The notes: generated by a model not told the origin, from the sequence alone. Positions 26,108-35,292 are shown, numbered from the stretch's first letter. The stretch is DNA of 64,000 nt from Variovorax sp. RA8 (GCF_901827175.1 NZ_LR594662.1:3348001-3412000); one strand, 5' to 3'. Program-made: numbers and translations.

Positions 26108-27367
26108 CTAAAGGAGCGTAAACGCCGCCACGGCGACCAGCGTCGGAAACAAGGCGCCCAGGAGCAGCCCGCCCGCACTGATCGTCTCGTCGGAAAAGCC
26201 GCGCTTGAGCAGCGCCACGCCAGCCGGGTTGGGCGCATTGGCAATGATCGTCAGGCCCCCTCCAGCGACCGCGCCGGCCACGAGGCTGTACTTGGCCGGC
26301 TCGGAGATTCCCGTGATGAGCGAGCCCAGATAGGTCAGGGCCGCGTTGTCGGTCACTGCGGTCAGTGCCGTCGCCCCGAAGAACAGGACTTGCGGCGACA
26401 TGCCGGAGACAATGGGCTGCAGCCACCACTGCTGCATGCCACCGAGCACCACCAGTCCCGCAAGGAAGAAGGCCACCAGCAGCGCTTCCTTGATGATGAG
26501 CGGGTTCTGATGGCGTTCATAGGCCTGTGCGAAGCCCAGGAACATCAGAAACAGGCCCAGGAATGCGACTGGATGATGGGCCAGGACTACGACGCCGACG
26601 AGAAATCCCAGGTGTACCGCCATCACGGGCAGGGGAACCTTCTCCTGCGCGGCGCTGTTCGCAGGCGCCGGCGCCGCAGAGAGGTGGGTGCGAAGCACCA
26701 CCGTCGCCACGGTGGCGTTCACCAGCACGGCAATCGCCGCTTTCCATCCGAAGGTGAGCAGCATGAACCAGCTGTCCCAGCCCCACGTCGAGGCGACCAT
26801 CAGGACAGGAGGGGCTGCGAAGGACGTCAGCGTGCCGCCGATGGAGATGTTCACGAACAGCACGCCGAGGGCGAGGTACTTGACGCGCTCCGGGAGGTCC
26901 TGCCTGAAGACCTGCGGGGCGAGCATCAAGGCGGCGATGGTCATTGCCGCGGGCTCCGTGATCGCGGAACCCAGAATGGGGACAGCCGCCAGCCCCAGCC
27001 AGGCGGTCGCCAATGAGGTGCGCACGGGAAGACGTCGTGCAAGCAGGTCGATGGCGCCCATCACGGCCTGCAGGATGGGCCGGGATGCCGCCACCACCAT
27101 CACGACGAAGACGAACAGCGGCTCGGTGTACTGCCGCGATTCGGCGTACGCCAACGCCTGATCGCCGCCGCTGATGGCCGCCATGACCAAGACCAGCACG
27201 ATGGCCCAGAAGCCGAAGACGACCTCGACCTCGCCCATGAGATGGAAAACGCCGGCGTGGCTGGGAAAGCGCTTCGACAGCCGCTCGAACTGCTTGGCTG
27301 CAAAGGTGTGGATGAGCGCGATGGCGAAGAGGGCGGCAGCAATCAGCTCGATCGTGTGGTTGGGCAT
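26108..27367 (-). CDS. Predicted Na+/H+ antiporter (Na_H_antiport_3-like)
   Basis: A 419-residue integral membrane protein with about 11 helices. The pattern GEVEVVFGFWAIVL near residue 45, VFVNISIGGTLTSFAAPPVLM near 190 and TDNAALTYLGSLI near 325 fits the putative Na+/H+ antiporter family related to the ion-transporter (IT) superfamily. ATG 27367 (MPNHTIELIAA) is chosen over an upstream codon that would add a 15-residue Arg-rich tail. It would extrude Na+ in exchange for protons. It stands alone: the gene to its left is 319 bases away, and the nuclease-fold gene to its right is divergent across 282 bases where I see no gene. Confidence 0.8.
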   Translation of the reverse strand: MPNHTIELIAAALFAIALIHTFAAKQFERLSKRFPSHAGVFHLMGEVEVVFGFWAIVLVLVMAAISGGDQALAYAESRQYTEPLFVFVVMVVAASRPILQAVMGAIDLLARRLPVRTSLATAWLGLAAVPILGSAITEPAAMTIAALMLAPQVFRQDLPERVKYLALGVLFVNISIGGTLTSFAAPPVLMVASTWGWDSWFMLLTFGWKAAIAVLVNATVATVVLRTHLSAAPAPANSAAQEKVPLPVMAVHLGFLVGVVVLAHHPVAFLGLFLMFLGFAQAYERHQNPLIIKEALLVAFFLAGLVVLGGMQQWWLQPIVSGMSPQVLFFGATALTAVTDNAALTYLGSLITGISEPAKYSLVAGAVAGGGLTIIANAPNPAGVALLKRGFSDETISAGGLLLGALFPTLVAVAAFTLL

Positions 27368-27649
27368 TGGGTACGGGCGCGGGGAAGCTGCGTGGCGGCC
27401 CGACCATCGCACAAACCTGCCGCACCCGAATGTGTGACACCCACCGGTAGTCTAACCAGGCGTGGAGGCCGTGGGCCGTACGTCGCGCCAACTGGAAGGC
27501 GAGCACGGGGACGGGCGCGTGGTGCTTCGCGGCGACCTACCACATCTGGTAGTTGTGCGAGGGCGAGCTCGAAAGCCAAATGCGCCTTGCTGTTCGCAGC
27601 CTTGTCATGAATCCCTGGCAAGTTGGATCCACACCCCAAGGAGGACGAC

Positions 27650-28687
27650 ATGAACCTGAAAGAACTGAGCCTGGCCACCTTCAACCTCTACAACCTCAAC
27701 GAGCCGGGCCGGGCGCTCTACTCGGACAAGGACGGCTGGACGCAGCAGGAATACGAGTCGAAGATCGCCTGGACGGCGAGGCAGCTGAGCATCCTGAAGT
27801 CGGATCTCTTCGGCTTCCAGGAGCTCTGGCACGCGGACTCGCTCGCCAGGGCGCTCGACGACGCAGGCCTCACGCAGGAGTACGACCTGCTGGCGCCGCC
27901 CGATGCCGACGGCCGCAAGATCGTCTGCGCCGCGATCGTGCGCAAGGGGCTGCTCAGCAGCGAGCCGGACTGGATCAGCGAGTTCCCCGCGAAGTTCAAG
28001 CTCCAGTCCAGCGGCGACGATCCGCAGACGCCGGTGATCGATGTGAGCATCCGCGGCTTCTCCAGGCCGGTGGCGCATTTCACGATCAAGCCGCGCAAGG
28101 ACGAGCCGGACGTCCATGTGTATGTGTGCCACTTCAAGTCGAAGGCACCGACCAAGGTCTTCAACGAGCCGTGGTTCAAGGCCGACAAGCCGAGCTACGG
28201 CAGGCACTCGACGGCGCTGGGCGCCGCGCTGTCGACGATCCGGCGCACCGCCGAGGCCGCCGCGCTGCGCTTTCTGCTGACCGAACAGATGAAGGGCAAT
28301 GACACGCCGGTGATCGTGCTGGGCGACATCAACGATGGCCAGCAGAGCAACACCGCCAACATCCTGACCGAGCAGCCACGATACCTGGTGGGCGACTCGG
28401 TGGGCGGCGGTGACGTGGCGTTCTACACAGCGCAGACGCTCCAGGAGTACCGCGACACGCGCGACGTCTACTACACCCACGTGCACCAGGACTTCCGCGA
28501 GTCGCTGGACCACATCCTGGTCAGCGAGCAGTTCTACGACAACAGCCGCAAGCGGTTGTGGCTCTTCGATGGGCTGGCCATCAACAACGACCACCTCAAC
28601 CTTGACAACCACAAGGCCGACGGCACCAATGACCACGGCATCATCCGTGCCGTCTTCAAGCACAGGCCGATCAGGGAAGCGATGTAG
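27650..28687 (+). CDS. Endonuclease/exonuclease/phosphatase-fold protein
   Basis: A 345-residue cytoplasmic protein of the EEP fold. Metal-binding and catalytic motifs appear in order: TFNLYNLN near residue 12, GFQELWHAD near 55 (metal Glu), CHFKSKAP near 163, GDINDG near 225 (catalytic Asp/Asn), DHILVS near 290 and NDHGIIRAVF near 328 (catalytic His). The family cleaves phosphodiester bonds in DNA, RNA, lipids or small molecules; the substrate here is not clear. ATG 27650 follows an ideal AAGGAGG at 6 bases. No signal peptide was seen. It is a single-gene unit. The first helix contains GWTQQEYESKIAWTARQL, as in bacterial nuclease-like members. Confidence 0.85.
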   Translation: MNLKELSLATFNLYNLNEPGRALYSDKDGWTQQEYESKIAWTARQLSILKSDLFGFQELWHADSLARALDDAGLTQEYDLLAPPDADGRKIVCAAIVRKGLLSSEPDWISEFPAKFKLQSSGDDPQTPVIDVSIRGFSRPVAHFTIKPRKDEPDVHVYVCHFKSKAPTKVFNEPWFKADKPSYGRHSTALGAALSTIRRTAEAAALRFLLTEQMKGNDTPVIVLGDINDGQQSNTANILTEQPRYLVGDSVGGGDVAFYTAQTLQEYRDTRDVYYTHVHQDFRESLDHILVSEQFYDNSRKRLWLFDGLAINNDHLNLDNHKADGTNDHGIIRAVFKHRPIREAM

Positions 28688-29002
28688 CGCACCGCCCCGG
28701 TCCCGGTCAGCTCTTGTAGTGCAGCGCTCACCGCCAGAACGGCCGGGGCGTGAGCAGCATCAGGAGCACCGCGCCGTAGCGCAGGGACAAGCGGTGCTCC
28801 CAGGGCATGCCCCCGCCTGCACCCGGTAGCGCGACACGGCCTGCCCCACGAAGTGCGCCCTGGCGGGCCGGTGCCGAGCAACCCGGTCGCATGACCGCCT
28901 CAACCTCCCGGATCTCGCCTTCCTCGATCTTCGGCGATCCGATCTGGACGTGTGTGGCGCGGAACTCCGCCTACACGTGTGGGCGCCCGGCGCGCCTGCG
29001 GC
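28688..29002. other. Intergenic region between convergent genes
   Basis: 315 bases between two convergent stops. The only item noted is a minus-strand frame at 28728-28808 (26 residues, starting MPWEHRLSLRYGAV), which has a short hydrophobic middle but no clear ribosome site. It may be a remnant. No terminator hairpin was identified with confidence. Confidence 0.35.
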
Positions 29003-29545
29003 TCAGAACAGGGGCGCCGTGTCGCTTGGCGGGCGGGCGCCTTCGATCATCAGCATCCTGAGCTTCGCTGCCGCGCCGCCATGTGCCGAGAAGCCGCCGG
29101 GCTTTCCGCCTGCGGCGAGTACGCGGTGGCAGGGCACCACCGGCGCGAAAGGGTTGTGGCCCAGCGCCTGCCCGACGGCGCGCGAGAGCTGCCGGTCGCC
29201 CAGCTCGGCGGCGATTTCGCCGTAGCTGCGCGTGCTGCCGGGCGCGATGCGGCGCGCGATGTCGTAGACGCGGCGGTGGAAGTCCGGCACGTCTTCATAG
29301 TCCAGCACGATCTCCGCCAGGTCGCGCGGCTCGCCCGCGAGCAAGGCACGGATCGCATCGCACGCCGCCTGTACCGCTACCGGCGGCGGCGCCTCGGGGA
29401 CCTGCGCAAAGCGCTGCTGCATGCGCGAGCGCGTGGCGCCCTCCCCGGCCTCGGGCAACTGCACGCCGACGATGCCCCGCGGGCCCCATGCGATGCCGCA
29501 GGCGCCGATGGCGGTATCGAACAGCGCGAAACCCTCGGGGTTCAT
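29003..29545 (-). CDS. ogt: Methylated-DNA-[protein]-cysteine S-methyltransferase
   Basis: A 180-residue DNA repair protein. PCHRV near residue 138 contains the methyl-acceptor Cys, and RSYGEIA near 105 and RAVGQALGHNPF near 122 form the DNA-binding helix-turn-helix. It transfers the O6-alkyl group of guanine to itself in a suicide reaction. The N-terminal part is short and lacks the zinc-binding Cys residues of Ada, so it is the simple Ogt/AGT form. It starts 11 bases after pqiC and is probably the last gene of the pqi run. Pairing with genes for envelope stress is likely incidental. Confidence 0.9.
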   Translation of the reverse strand: MNPEGFALFDTAIGACGIAWGPRGIVGVQLPEAGEGATRSRMQQRFAQVPEAPPPVAVQAACDAIRALLAGEPRDLAEIVLDYEDVPDFHRRVYDIARRIAPGSTRSYGEIAAELGDRQLSRAVGQALGHNPFAPVVPCHRVLAAGGKPGGFSAHGGAAAKLRMLMIEGARPPSDTAPLF

Positions 29546-29556
29546 TTACACCTTTT

Positions 29557-30180
29557 TCAGCGCTGGCATGCGTTCGCTGCGTTGGCCTGCATCGCGGTGA
29601 CGCTGCGCGCAATGGCGTCGGCAAGCTGTGCCGTCGCGCGTTGCGCGCCGAGGGCCAGAGCGTCGATGCCGCCGCCGACCGGTTCCGACACGAAGAGCTG
29701 GCAGGCGACGGCGGGACTCTCGTCGGTACGGCGCACAGTCCAGCTGAAGCCGGCGTCGACGCGGCTGCTCTCCACCGCATCGAGCTGCCGCAGCTGCACC
29801 GCAATACGCGTGACCGGCTGGCCGCGCGGACGCCCGCTCTTGGTCGCATCGACGGCGCCCAGGCGCTGCGCAATGCCACTGGCCAGCGCGTCGCGCAACT
29901 CGTTCTCGAACGAGGAGGACCAGCGGTGCTGCTCCAGGATATCGACCTCCGGCCCCGCGCCCGCCTCCTTCTGCCGCACCACCAGCTGCGGGCGCGCGAA
30001 GCGCTCGGGCATGGCAATGGGCGCCAGCTCGATGAAGCCCGCAGTGCCGCCGGTGGACGCGGGCCGCCCCGTCTCTGCATCGGGATCGGCCAGGCTGTAG
30101 TACCGGGGCGCGGGGCTGGCGCAGGCGGCCAGCATCGCGGCGGCGACCCATGCCAGGCCGCGTGCTCGGATCGTGTTCAT
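29557..30180 (-). CDS. pqiC: PqiC-like outer-membrane lipoprotein (DUF330)
   Basis: A 207-residue lipoprotein. Residues 5-20 are a signal segment ending in AMLAAC, the lipobox, and the mature part begins with CASPAPRYYSL, a typical start for the ABC-type transport auxiliary family. PqiC sits in the outer membrane and receives the needle formed by PqiB, so that lipids can pass between membranes. The ATG overlaps the pqiB stop by four bases. A good match in size and order to PqiC of enteric bacteria. Confidence 0.88.
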   Translation of the reverse strand: MNTIRARGLAWVAAAMLAACASPAPRYYSLADPDAETGRPASTGGTAGFIELAPIAMPERFARPQLVVRQKEAGAGPEVDILEQHRWSSSFENELRDALASGIAQRLGAVDATKSGRPRGQPVTRIAVQLRQLDAVESSRVDAGFSWTVRRTDESPAVACQLFVSEPVGGGIDALALGAQRATAQLADAIARSVTAMQANAANACQR

Positions 30181-31802
30181 TTCTTCTTGTCCTCCGGCTT
30201 GCCGCGCAGCAGCGACTCGGGATGGCGTTCGAGGTAGTCGGTCAGCACGCGCAGCGAGCCCGCCGCGCGCGTCACCTCCTGCAGCGTCTGGCGCATGTCC
30301 TGCTGCAGGGGCGAATCGTCGGCCAGAGTCTTCTCCGCGCTGTTGAGCGTCTTGCGTACGTCCTTCATCGCGGCGGCCATCTCCGGGCTCACGTCGTTCT
30401 TCAGGCTCGCAACCAGCTGCTCGGCGCCGAGCAGGGTCTTGTCCAGCGTGGCCAGCGTCTTGCGCAGGTCGCGGCCGATCTCCTCGAAGGGGACCTTGTT
30501 GAGCTTGCGCGCAATGTCGCCCACCTGCGCCTGGATCTCGTCCAGGCTGTTGGCCACGGTGGGCAGCTCGATCGGGTTCTGGTTGATGTCGACCTTGGCC
30601 GGCGGCGCCTTGGGGAAGAAGTCGAGCGCCACGTAGACCTGCCCGGTCAGCAGGTTGCCGGTGCGCAGCTGGGCGCGCAGGCCCTTGTCGATCAGGAACT
30701 TCAGGCGTTCGGCCTGCGTGTAGCGCGGTTCCTGCGATCCCGGGCTCTGGCGGCGCAGCCGGTCCGGATAGACCTGGACCAGCACCGGCATCTTGAACTC
30801 GCGCACCTGCGGATCGAACTCGACGCCGATGGACTTGACCTCGCCGATCTCCACGCCACGGAAGTCCACCACCGCGCCCGGCGACAGCCCGCGCAGCGAC
30901 TGGTTGAAGTGCATCAGCAGGGGCTGCGAAGGCCCGTCCGGCTCCTTCATGGCGGCGGCCTCGTCCTCGGCCAGCGCAAACGTCGTGTTCTCCTGCGCGA
31001 CCGGGCCCTGCGCATCGTCGGGCGCCTGGAAGGCGATGCCGCCGAGCACGATGGTGGCCAGCGACTGGGTGCGCAGCTTCACGCCGTTGGCGCCGAGCTG
31101 CACGTCGAGCCCACTCGCATGCCAGAAGCGCGTGTTGGCGCCGACGAACTTGTCGTAGGGCGTGTTGATGAACACGCGCAGCGTGACGCCGCGGCCATCG
31201 CCGTCGAGCTCGTAGGCCGCGAGCTGGCCGACCTTGATGCGCCTGAAGTACACCGGCGAGCCGATGTCCAGCGAGCCGACGTCGCGCGCGCGCAGCAGGA
31301 ACTGCTTGCCCGAGGCGTCGCGCGTGACGATGGGCGGCGTCTCCAGCCCGGTGAATTCGCTGGCCGTCTCCTCGGAAGCGCCCGCATCGGCGCCGATGTA
31401 GGCGCCCGAGAGCAAGGTGCCCAGGCCGGAGATGCCCGAGGTGTCGAGGCGCGGGCGCACCACCCAGAAGCGCGTGTCCTGCGCGGTGAAGCTCTTCGCT
31501 TCCTTGTTCAGCTGGACCGTCACGCGCACGTTCGAGCGGTCGCTGGCCAGGCGGATGGTTTGCACGGTACCGATCTGCACGTTCTTGTACCGGACGGCCG
31601 TCTTGTTGGCCTCCAGTCCCTCGGCGGTCTTGAAGGTCAGCACCACCTCGGGCCCGCGCTCCGTGAGGATGCGCGCCACCAGCGCGATGCCGACCAGCGC
31701 AGCGACGATGGGGATCAGCCAGATCAGCGAGGGCAGCCAGTTGCGGCGCCTGACGACGACCGGGGTGGGCAGGGGCCTCGTCCCGTCCTGCGGGTCGGTC
31801 AT
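30177..31802 (-). CDS. pqiB: PqiB-like MCE protein with three MCE domains
   Basis: A 541-residue protein. Residues 24-46 are one membrane anchor, followed by three MCE (mammalian cell entry) domains at about 50-150, 165-270 and 290-400: the first has VRYKNVQIGTVQTIRL, the second VYFRRIKVGQLAAYEL and the third VDFRGVEIGEVKSIGV. The C-terminal 130 residues are coiled-coil, matching the needle of PqiB. It forms a periplasm-spanning tube for lipid transport. It overlaps pqiA above and pqiC below by four bases each, so the complex is made stoichiometrically from one transcript. Confidence 0.92.
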   Translation of the reverse strand: MTDPQDGTRPLPTPVVVRRRNWLPSLIWLIPIVAALVGIALVARILTERGPEVVLTFKTAEGLEANKTAVRYKNVQIGTVQTIRLASDRSNVRVTVQLNKEAKSFTAQDTRFWVVRPRLDTSGISGLGTLLSGAYIGADAGASEETASEFTGLETPPIVTRDASGKQFLLRARDVGSLDIGSPVYFRRIKVGQLAAYELDGDGRGVTLRVFINTPYDKFVGANTRFWHASGLDVQLGANGVKLRTQSLATIVLGGIAFQAPDDAQGPVAQENTTFALAEDEAAAMKEPDGPSQPLLMHFNQSLRGLSPGAVVDFRGVEIGEVKSIGVEFDPQVREFKMPVLVQVYPDRLRRQSPGSQEPRYTQAERLKFLIDKGLRAQLRTGNLLTGQVYVALDFFPKAPPAKVDINQNPIELPTVANSLDEIQAQVGDIARKLNKVPFEEIGRDLRKTLATLDKTLLGAEQLVASLKNDVSPEMAAAMKDVRKTLNSAEKTLADDSPLQQDMRQTLQEVTRAAGSLRVLTDYLERHPESLLRGKPEDKKK

Positions 31803-32461
31803 ACCACTTGTTCCTTGCTAGCCATTCGGGGTTCGGGCTCCTTGTCTTCCATCACGTCCTTGGTGTCCCAGGTCAGCCGCGGATCGAAGCTCAGCGAGGC
31901 CATCATGGTCAGCACCACCACCGCGCCGAAGGCCGCGATGCCGACGCCGGCCGAGATCTCGGCAAAGCCCTGGATGCGCACCAGGCCAGCCAGCAGCGAC
32001 ACCACGAAGACGTCGAGCATGGACCAGCGGCCGATGACCTCCAGCGCCTGGTAGAGCCTGGCACGCTCCGGCCGTCGCCAGTCGCTGTGCCGCTGGGCCA
32101 GCACCGCCAGCAGGATCAACGCCGTGAGCTTGAAGAGCGGCACCAGGAAGCTGGCGACGAAGATGATCGCCGCCAGGCCGTACGCACCCGAGACCCAGAA
32201 GTAGATCACGCCGGACAGGATGGTGTCGTATTGCGTGCCCAGGAGGCTCTTGGTGATCATCACCGGCAGCAGGTTGGCCGGCACGTACATGATGCAGGCC
32301 GCGATCAGGAAGGCCCAGGTGCGCTGGATGCTCTGGGGCTTGCGCCTGTGCAGGTGCGTGGCGCAGCGCGCACAGCGCTCACCCTGCGCAGCATCGCGCC
32401 AGACGGTGCCGCAGTGGGGACATGCCAGCAGGCCGAGCTCGGCGGCGGTCTGGGTGGTCAC
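31799..32461 (-). CDS. pqiA: PqiA-like membrane protein, second half
   Basis: A 220-residue inner-membrane protein. It begins with GTG at 32461, which overlaps the stop of the preceding pqiA (GTGA). Residues 16-36 carry a zinc-ribbon (CPHCGTVW, then CARC). Four membrane helices follow. In enteric bacteria PqiA is one longer protein with two such halves; here the two halves are separate genes. It probably feeds lipid to PqiB. An upstream extension of this frame runs through the first pqiA gene and is not used. Confidence 0.88.
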   Translation of the reverse strand: MTTQTAAELGLLACPHCGTVWRDAAQGERCARCATHLHRRKPQSIQRTWAFLIAACIMYVPANLLPVMITKSLLGTQYDTILSGVIYFWVSGAYGLAAIIFVASFLVPLFKLTALILLAVLAQRHSDWRRPERARLYQALEVIGRWSMLDVFVVSLLAGLVRIQGFAEISAGVGIAAFGAVVVLTMMASLSFDPRLTWDTKDVMEDKEPEPRMASKEQVV

Positions 32462-33081
32462 GGCTTCTGCCCCGGCCGAGGTTCGACCGCCATTTCCCAG
32501 AAGGTGCGCGGATTGAACGACAGCACCGAGGTGAGCAGCACCGTCAGGCCCATGAAGGCCCACAGCGCCGGGCCCGCCACCACCTGCGCCAGGCTCGAGA
32601 GCTTGACGATGGCGACCAGCACGCCCAGCAGGAACACCTCGACCATGCCCCATGGCCGCACCACCTGCAGAATCCGAACCAGCACGCCGAAGCCGGCCGG
32701 CTGCCGCTCGCGGGCCATCGGCACGAGCAGGTAGAACAGGATGCACAGCTGCGCCAATGGGAACAGGATGGTGGTGGCCAGCACCAGCAGCGCCACCAGC
32801 GACATGCCTTCGGTACTGAGCGCAACCACGGCACCGGCCAGGGTGGTCTGGCTGTGCAGGCCCTTCACCTGGATCTCGACGATCGGGAACAGGTTCGCGA
32901 TCGCGAACAGGATCAGGCTGGCCACCGTGAGCGGCAGCACGCGCGCGGCCTGGTCGCCGGCATGCCGGTCGAGCTCGGTGCCGCAGCGGCCGCAACGGGC
33001 GACCTGCCGCCGGCGAAGGGGTTTGCGCTCGTACACCGCATCGCAGCCTTCGCAAATGATGGCTTCGGGAACTTCCTTCAT
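32458..33081 (-). CDS. pqiA: PqiA-like membrane protein, first half
   Basis: A 207-residue inner-membrane protein. Residues 10-35 form a zinc-ribbon (CEGCDAVY, then CGRC) and four membrane helices follow, with LLVLATTILFPLAQL and a final TVLLTSVLSFNPRTFWE. It matches the N-terminal half of E. coli PqiA. Its ATG overlaps the stop of the LysR gene at 33078, so translation of the pqi run is linked to that regulator. The order regulator, pqiA, pqiA, pqiB, pqiC is kept tight throughout. Confidence 0.88.
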   Translation of the reverse strand: MKEVPEAIICEGCDAVYERKPLRRRQVARCGRCGTELDRHAGDQAARVLPLTVASLILFAIANLFPIVEIQVKGLHSQTTLAGAVVALSTEGMSLVALLVLATTILFPLAQLCILFYLLVPMARERQPAGFGVLVRILQVVRPWGMVEVFLLGVLVAIVKLSSLAQVVAGPALWAFMGLTVLLTSVLSFNPRTFWEMAVEPRPGQKP

Positions 33082-34022
33082 GGTTGGGAATGGCGCGGGC
33101 CGGCGGCCCGCTGCGGCTTATTGTCGGCGAGGCGCGCGGCCAGGTAGTCGAGCAGCGCGCGGATGCGCGCCGGCAGCCGCCCGGCCTTGCCCAGGTAGAC
33201 GGCGTGGACCGGCACTGTGTCGCGCGGGTTGAACTCCTCCATCACCGGCACCAGCCGGCCGGCGTCGATGTCGGGCTGGATGTGATAGAGCGAAAGCCGC
33301 CCCAGGCCCACGCCCTCCAGCACCAGCCGGCGCAGCGTCTCGCCGTCGCCGGCGCGCACCGTGCCCATCACCGGCATCTCGAGCGGGCGTCCGTCGACCA
33401 GCAGCGGCCAGTCGGCCACGTGGCGCCGGTAGGTGGAGCCGATGCGGTTGTGCGCCTCCAGTTCCTCGGGGGTGCGCGGCGTGCCGTAGCGCTCCAGGTA
33501 GCCGGGCGAGGCGACGATCGCCTGTGCGGTGTCGAACAGATGGCGCGCCACCAGGTCGGAGGGCGGCAGCGGGCCCCAGCGGATCGCGATGTCGGTGCGT
33601 TCGTCCATCAGGTCGACCACGCGATCTGTCAGCACGATGTCGAGCGTGACCTGCGGGTGCAGTTCCAGGAAGCGCGGCACCAGCGGCAGCAGCACGCAGT
33701 GGCCGAAGGCGTAGCTGGCGTTGATGCGCACCCGCCCGCGCGGCGCGGCACCGGCGGCGGCGCAGCGCTCGGCCTCGTCCATGTCCGCCAGCACGCGCAC
33801 GCTGCGCTCGTAGAAGTTCTGTCCCTCGGGCGTGAGCTGCAGCTTGCGGGTGGAGCGATGCACCAGCTGCGTCGCCAGCCGCGCCTCGAGCCGTGCCACC
33901 AGCTTGCTGACCGCCGAGGGCGTCATGCCCAGCACCCGCGCGCCGGCCGAGAAGCTGCCGCGGTCGACCACCTGCACGAAGGCTTCCATTTCGCCGGAGC
34001 GGTTGACGTCGATCCGCGCCAT
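33078..34022 (-). CDS. LysR-family transcriptional regulator fused in frame order to the pqi run
   Basis: A 314-residue protein. ATG 34022 (MARIDVNRSG) is the start; a TTG four codons earlier is the only reason for a longer frame. Residues 10-68 hold the helix-turn-helix (AGARVLGMTPSAVSKLV, then VHRSTRKLQLT), and the rest is the effector domain of the AaeR/CrgA-like group (NASYAFGHCVLLP). Its stop overlaps the pqiA ATG by four bases, which is unusual for an LysR gene, and it is also divergent from an MFS gene 79 bases away. It may control either or both. Confidence 0.92.
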   Translation of the reverse strand: MARIDVNRSGEMEAFVQVVDRGSFSAGARVLGMTPSAVSKLVARLEARLATQLVHRSTRKLQLTPEGQNFYERSVRVLADMDEAERCAAAGAAPRGRVRINASYAFGHCVLLPLVPRFLELHPQVTLDIVLTDRVVDLMDERTDIAIRWGPLPPSDLVARHLFDTAQAIVASPGYLERYGTPRTPEELEAHNRIGSTYRRHVADWPLLVDGRPLEMPVMGTVRAGDGETLRRLVLEGVGLGRLSLYHIQPDIDAGRLVPVMEEFNPRDTVPVHAVYLGKAGRLPARIRALLDYLAARLADNKPQRAAGPRHSQP

Positions 34023-34023
34023 G

Positions 34024-34040
34024 TGTGAATTCAACTCACA
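34024..34040. promoter_or_regulatory. Dyad TGTGA-N7-TCACA between an LysR gene and an MFS gene
   Basis: Perfect five-base arms, seven bases apart, 2 bases upstream of the LysR ATG and 61 bases upstream of the MFS ATG. The position suits LysR autoregulation and control of the pump. The arms also resemble half-sites of Crp (TGTGA-N6-TCACA), but the spacer is one base too long for a standard Crp site. Confidence 0.4.
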
Positions 34041-34101
34041 GTTCTGTGTCCGAACGGCATTCTAGTCATCCAGCGGGGATGCCCGCACAGTACTGGGCAT
34101 C

Positions 34102-35292
34102 ATGCCCATCGCCCTCCTCGCCCTCACCGCCGGTGCCTTCGGCATCGGCACCACCGAGTTCGTCATCATGGGCCTGCTGCTGCAAGTCTCGGCGGATCTT
34201 CATGTCTCCATCGCGGCCGCCGGCCTGCTGATCTCGGGCTATGCGCTCGGGGTCGCGGTCGGCGCGCCGCTGCTCACCATCGCCACCCGGCGCGTCTCGC
34301 GCAAGACCGTGCTGCTGGCGCTGATGGCGATCTTCACGTTCGGCAACATCGCCTGCGCGCTGGCACCCAGCTACGAGACGCTGATGGCCGCGCGGGTGAT
34401 CACCTCGCTGGCGCACGGCACCTTCTTCGGCGTCGGCTCGGTGGTGGCTACCGGCCTGGTGGCGCCCGAGAAGCGCGCCTCGGCGATCGCCATCATGTTC
34501 ACCGGCCTCACGGCTGCCACCATGCTCGGCGTGCCGGCCGGCGCCTGGCTGGGCCTGCACTTCGGCTGGCGCTCGACCTTCTGGGCGGTGGCGCTGATCG
34601 GCGTGCTCGCCCTGGCGGTGCTCGCGCTCTTCGTGCCGCGCGACCGCAGCGCGGACGCGCAAGCCCCGGCGCCGCTGCGCGAGGAACTCGCGGTGCTGGC
34701 CCGGCCGCAGGTGCTGCTCGGCCTTGCCATGACGGTGCTGGGCTATGCCGGCGTGTTCGTGGTCTTCACCTACATCCAGCCGCTGCTGACGCGCATAGCC
34801 GGCCTGTCCGAATCCGCGGTCTCGCCGCTGCTGCTGCTCTTCGGCGGCGGGCTCGCGCTCGGCAACATCCTGGGCGGCAAGCTGGCCGACCGGGCGCTGA
34901 TGCCGGCCGTGCTGGGCACGCTGGCGGCGCTGGCCCTGGTATTGGCGGTGATGCAGCCGGCGCTGCAGACCGGCGTGACCGCGGCCGTCTTCGTCGGCCT
35001 TCTGGGCATCGCGGCCTTCGCGACGGTCGCGCCGCTGCAGCTGCGCGTGCTCGAGAAGGCGGCCGGGGCCGGCCAGAACCTCGCCTCCAGCCTCAACATC
35101 GCTGCCTTCAACCTCGGCAATGCGCTGGGTGCCTGGGTCGGCGGCGCGGTGATCGACCGCGGCCCGGGCCTGGGCGCGCTGGGCTGGGTGGCGGCGCTGC
35201 TCACGCTGGCAGGCCTGGCCATCGCGCTGTGGAGCCGCGGGCTCGACCGGCGCGATCCGGCGCCGGCGGACTGCGCGCCGGCACGCACCTGA
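34102..35292 (+). CDS. AraJ/YdhP-like MFS transporter
   Basis: A 396-residue, 12-helix DHA1 transporter. GAFGIGTTEFVIMGLLLQV in helix 1 and SGYALGVAVGAPLLT in helix 2 are characteristic of the AraJ/PbuE/YdhP group, and TLMAARVITSLAHGTFFGVG follows. These proteins export sugars, purines or drugs. It is divergent from an LysR gene that probably controls it. The aldo/keto reductase gene follows after 45 bases in the same direction, so both may answer to the same regulator. Substrate not known. Confidence 0.9.
   Translation: MPIALLALTAGAFGIGTTEFVIMGLLLQVSADLHVSIAAAGLLISGYALGVAVGAPLLTIATRRVSRKTVLLALMAIFTFGNIACALAPSYETLMAARVITSLAHGTFFGVGSVVATGLVAPEKRASAIAIMFTGLTAATMLGVPAGAWLGLHFGWRSTFWAVALIGVLALAVLALFVPRDRSADAQAPAPLREELAVLARPQVLLGLAMTVLGYAGVFVVFTYIQPLLTRIAGLSESAVSPLLLLFGGGLALGNILGGKLADRALMPAVLGTLAALALVLAVMQPALQTGVTAAVFVGLLGIAAFATVAPLQLRVLEKAAGAGQNLASSLNIAAFNLGNALGAWVGGAVIDRGPGLGALGWVAALLTLAGLAIALWSRGLDRRDPAPADCAPART

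Noticed and set aside
34024..34040. Crp site
   Set aside because: Arms match but the spacer is seven, not six, and it touches an LysR start, so an LysR or other dyad is more likely.
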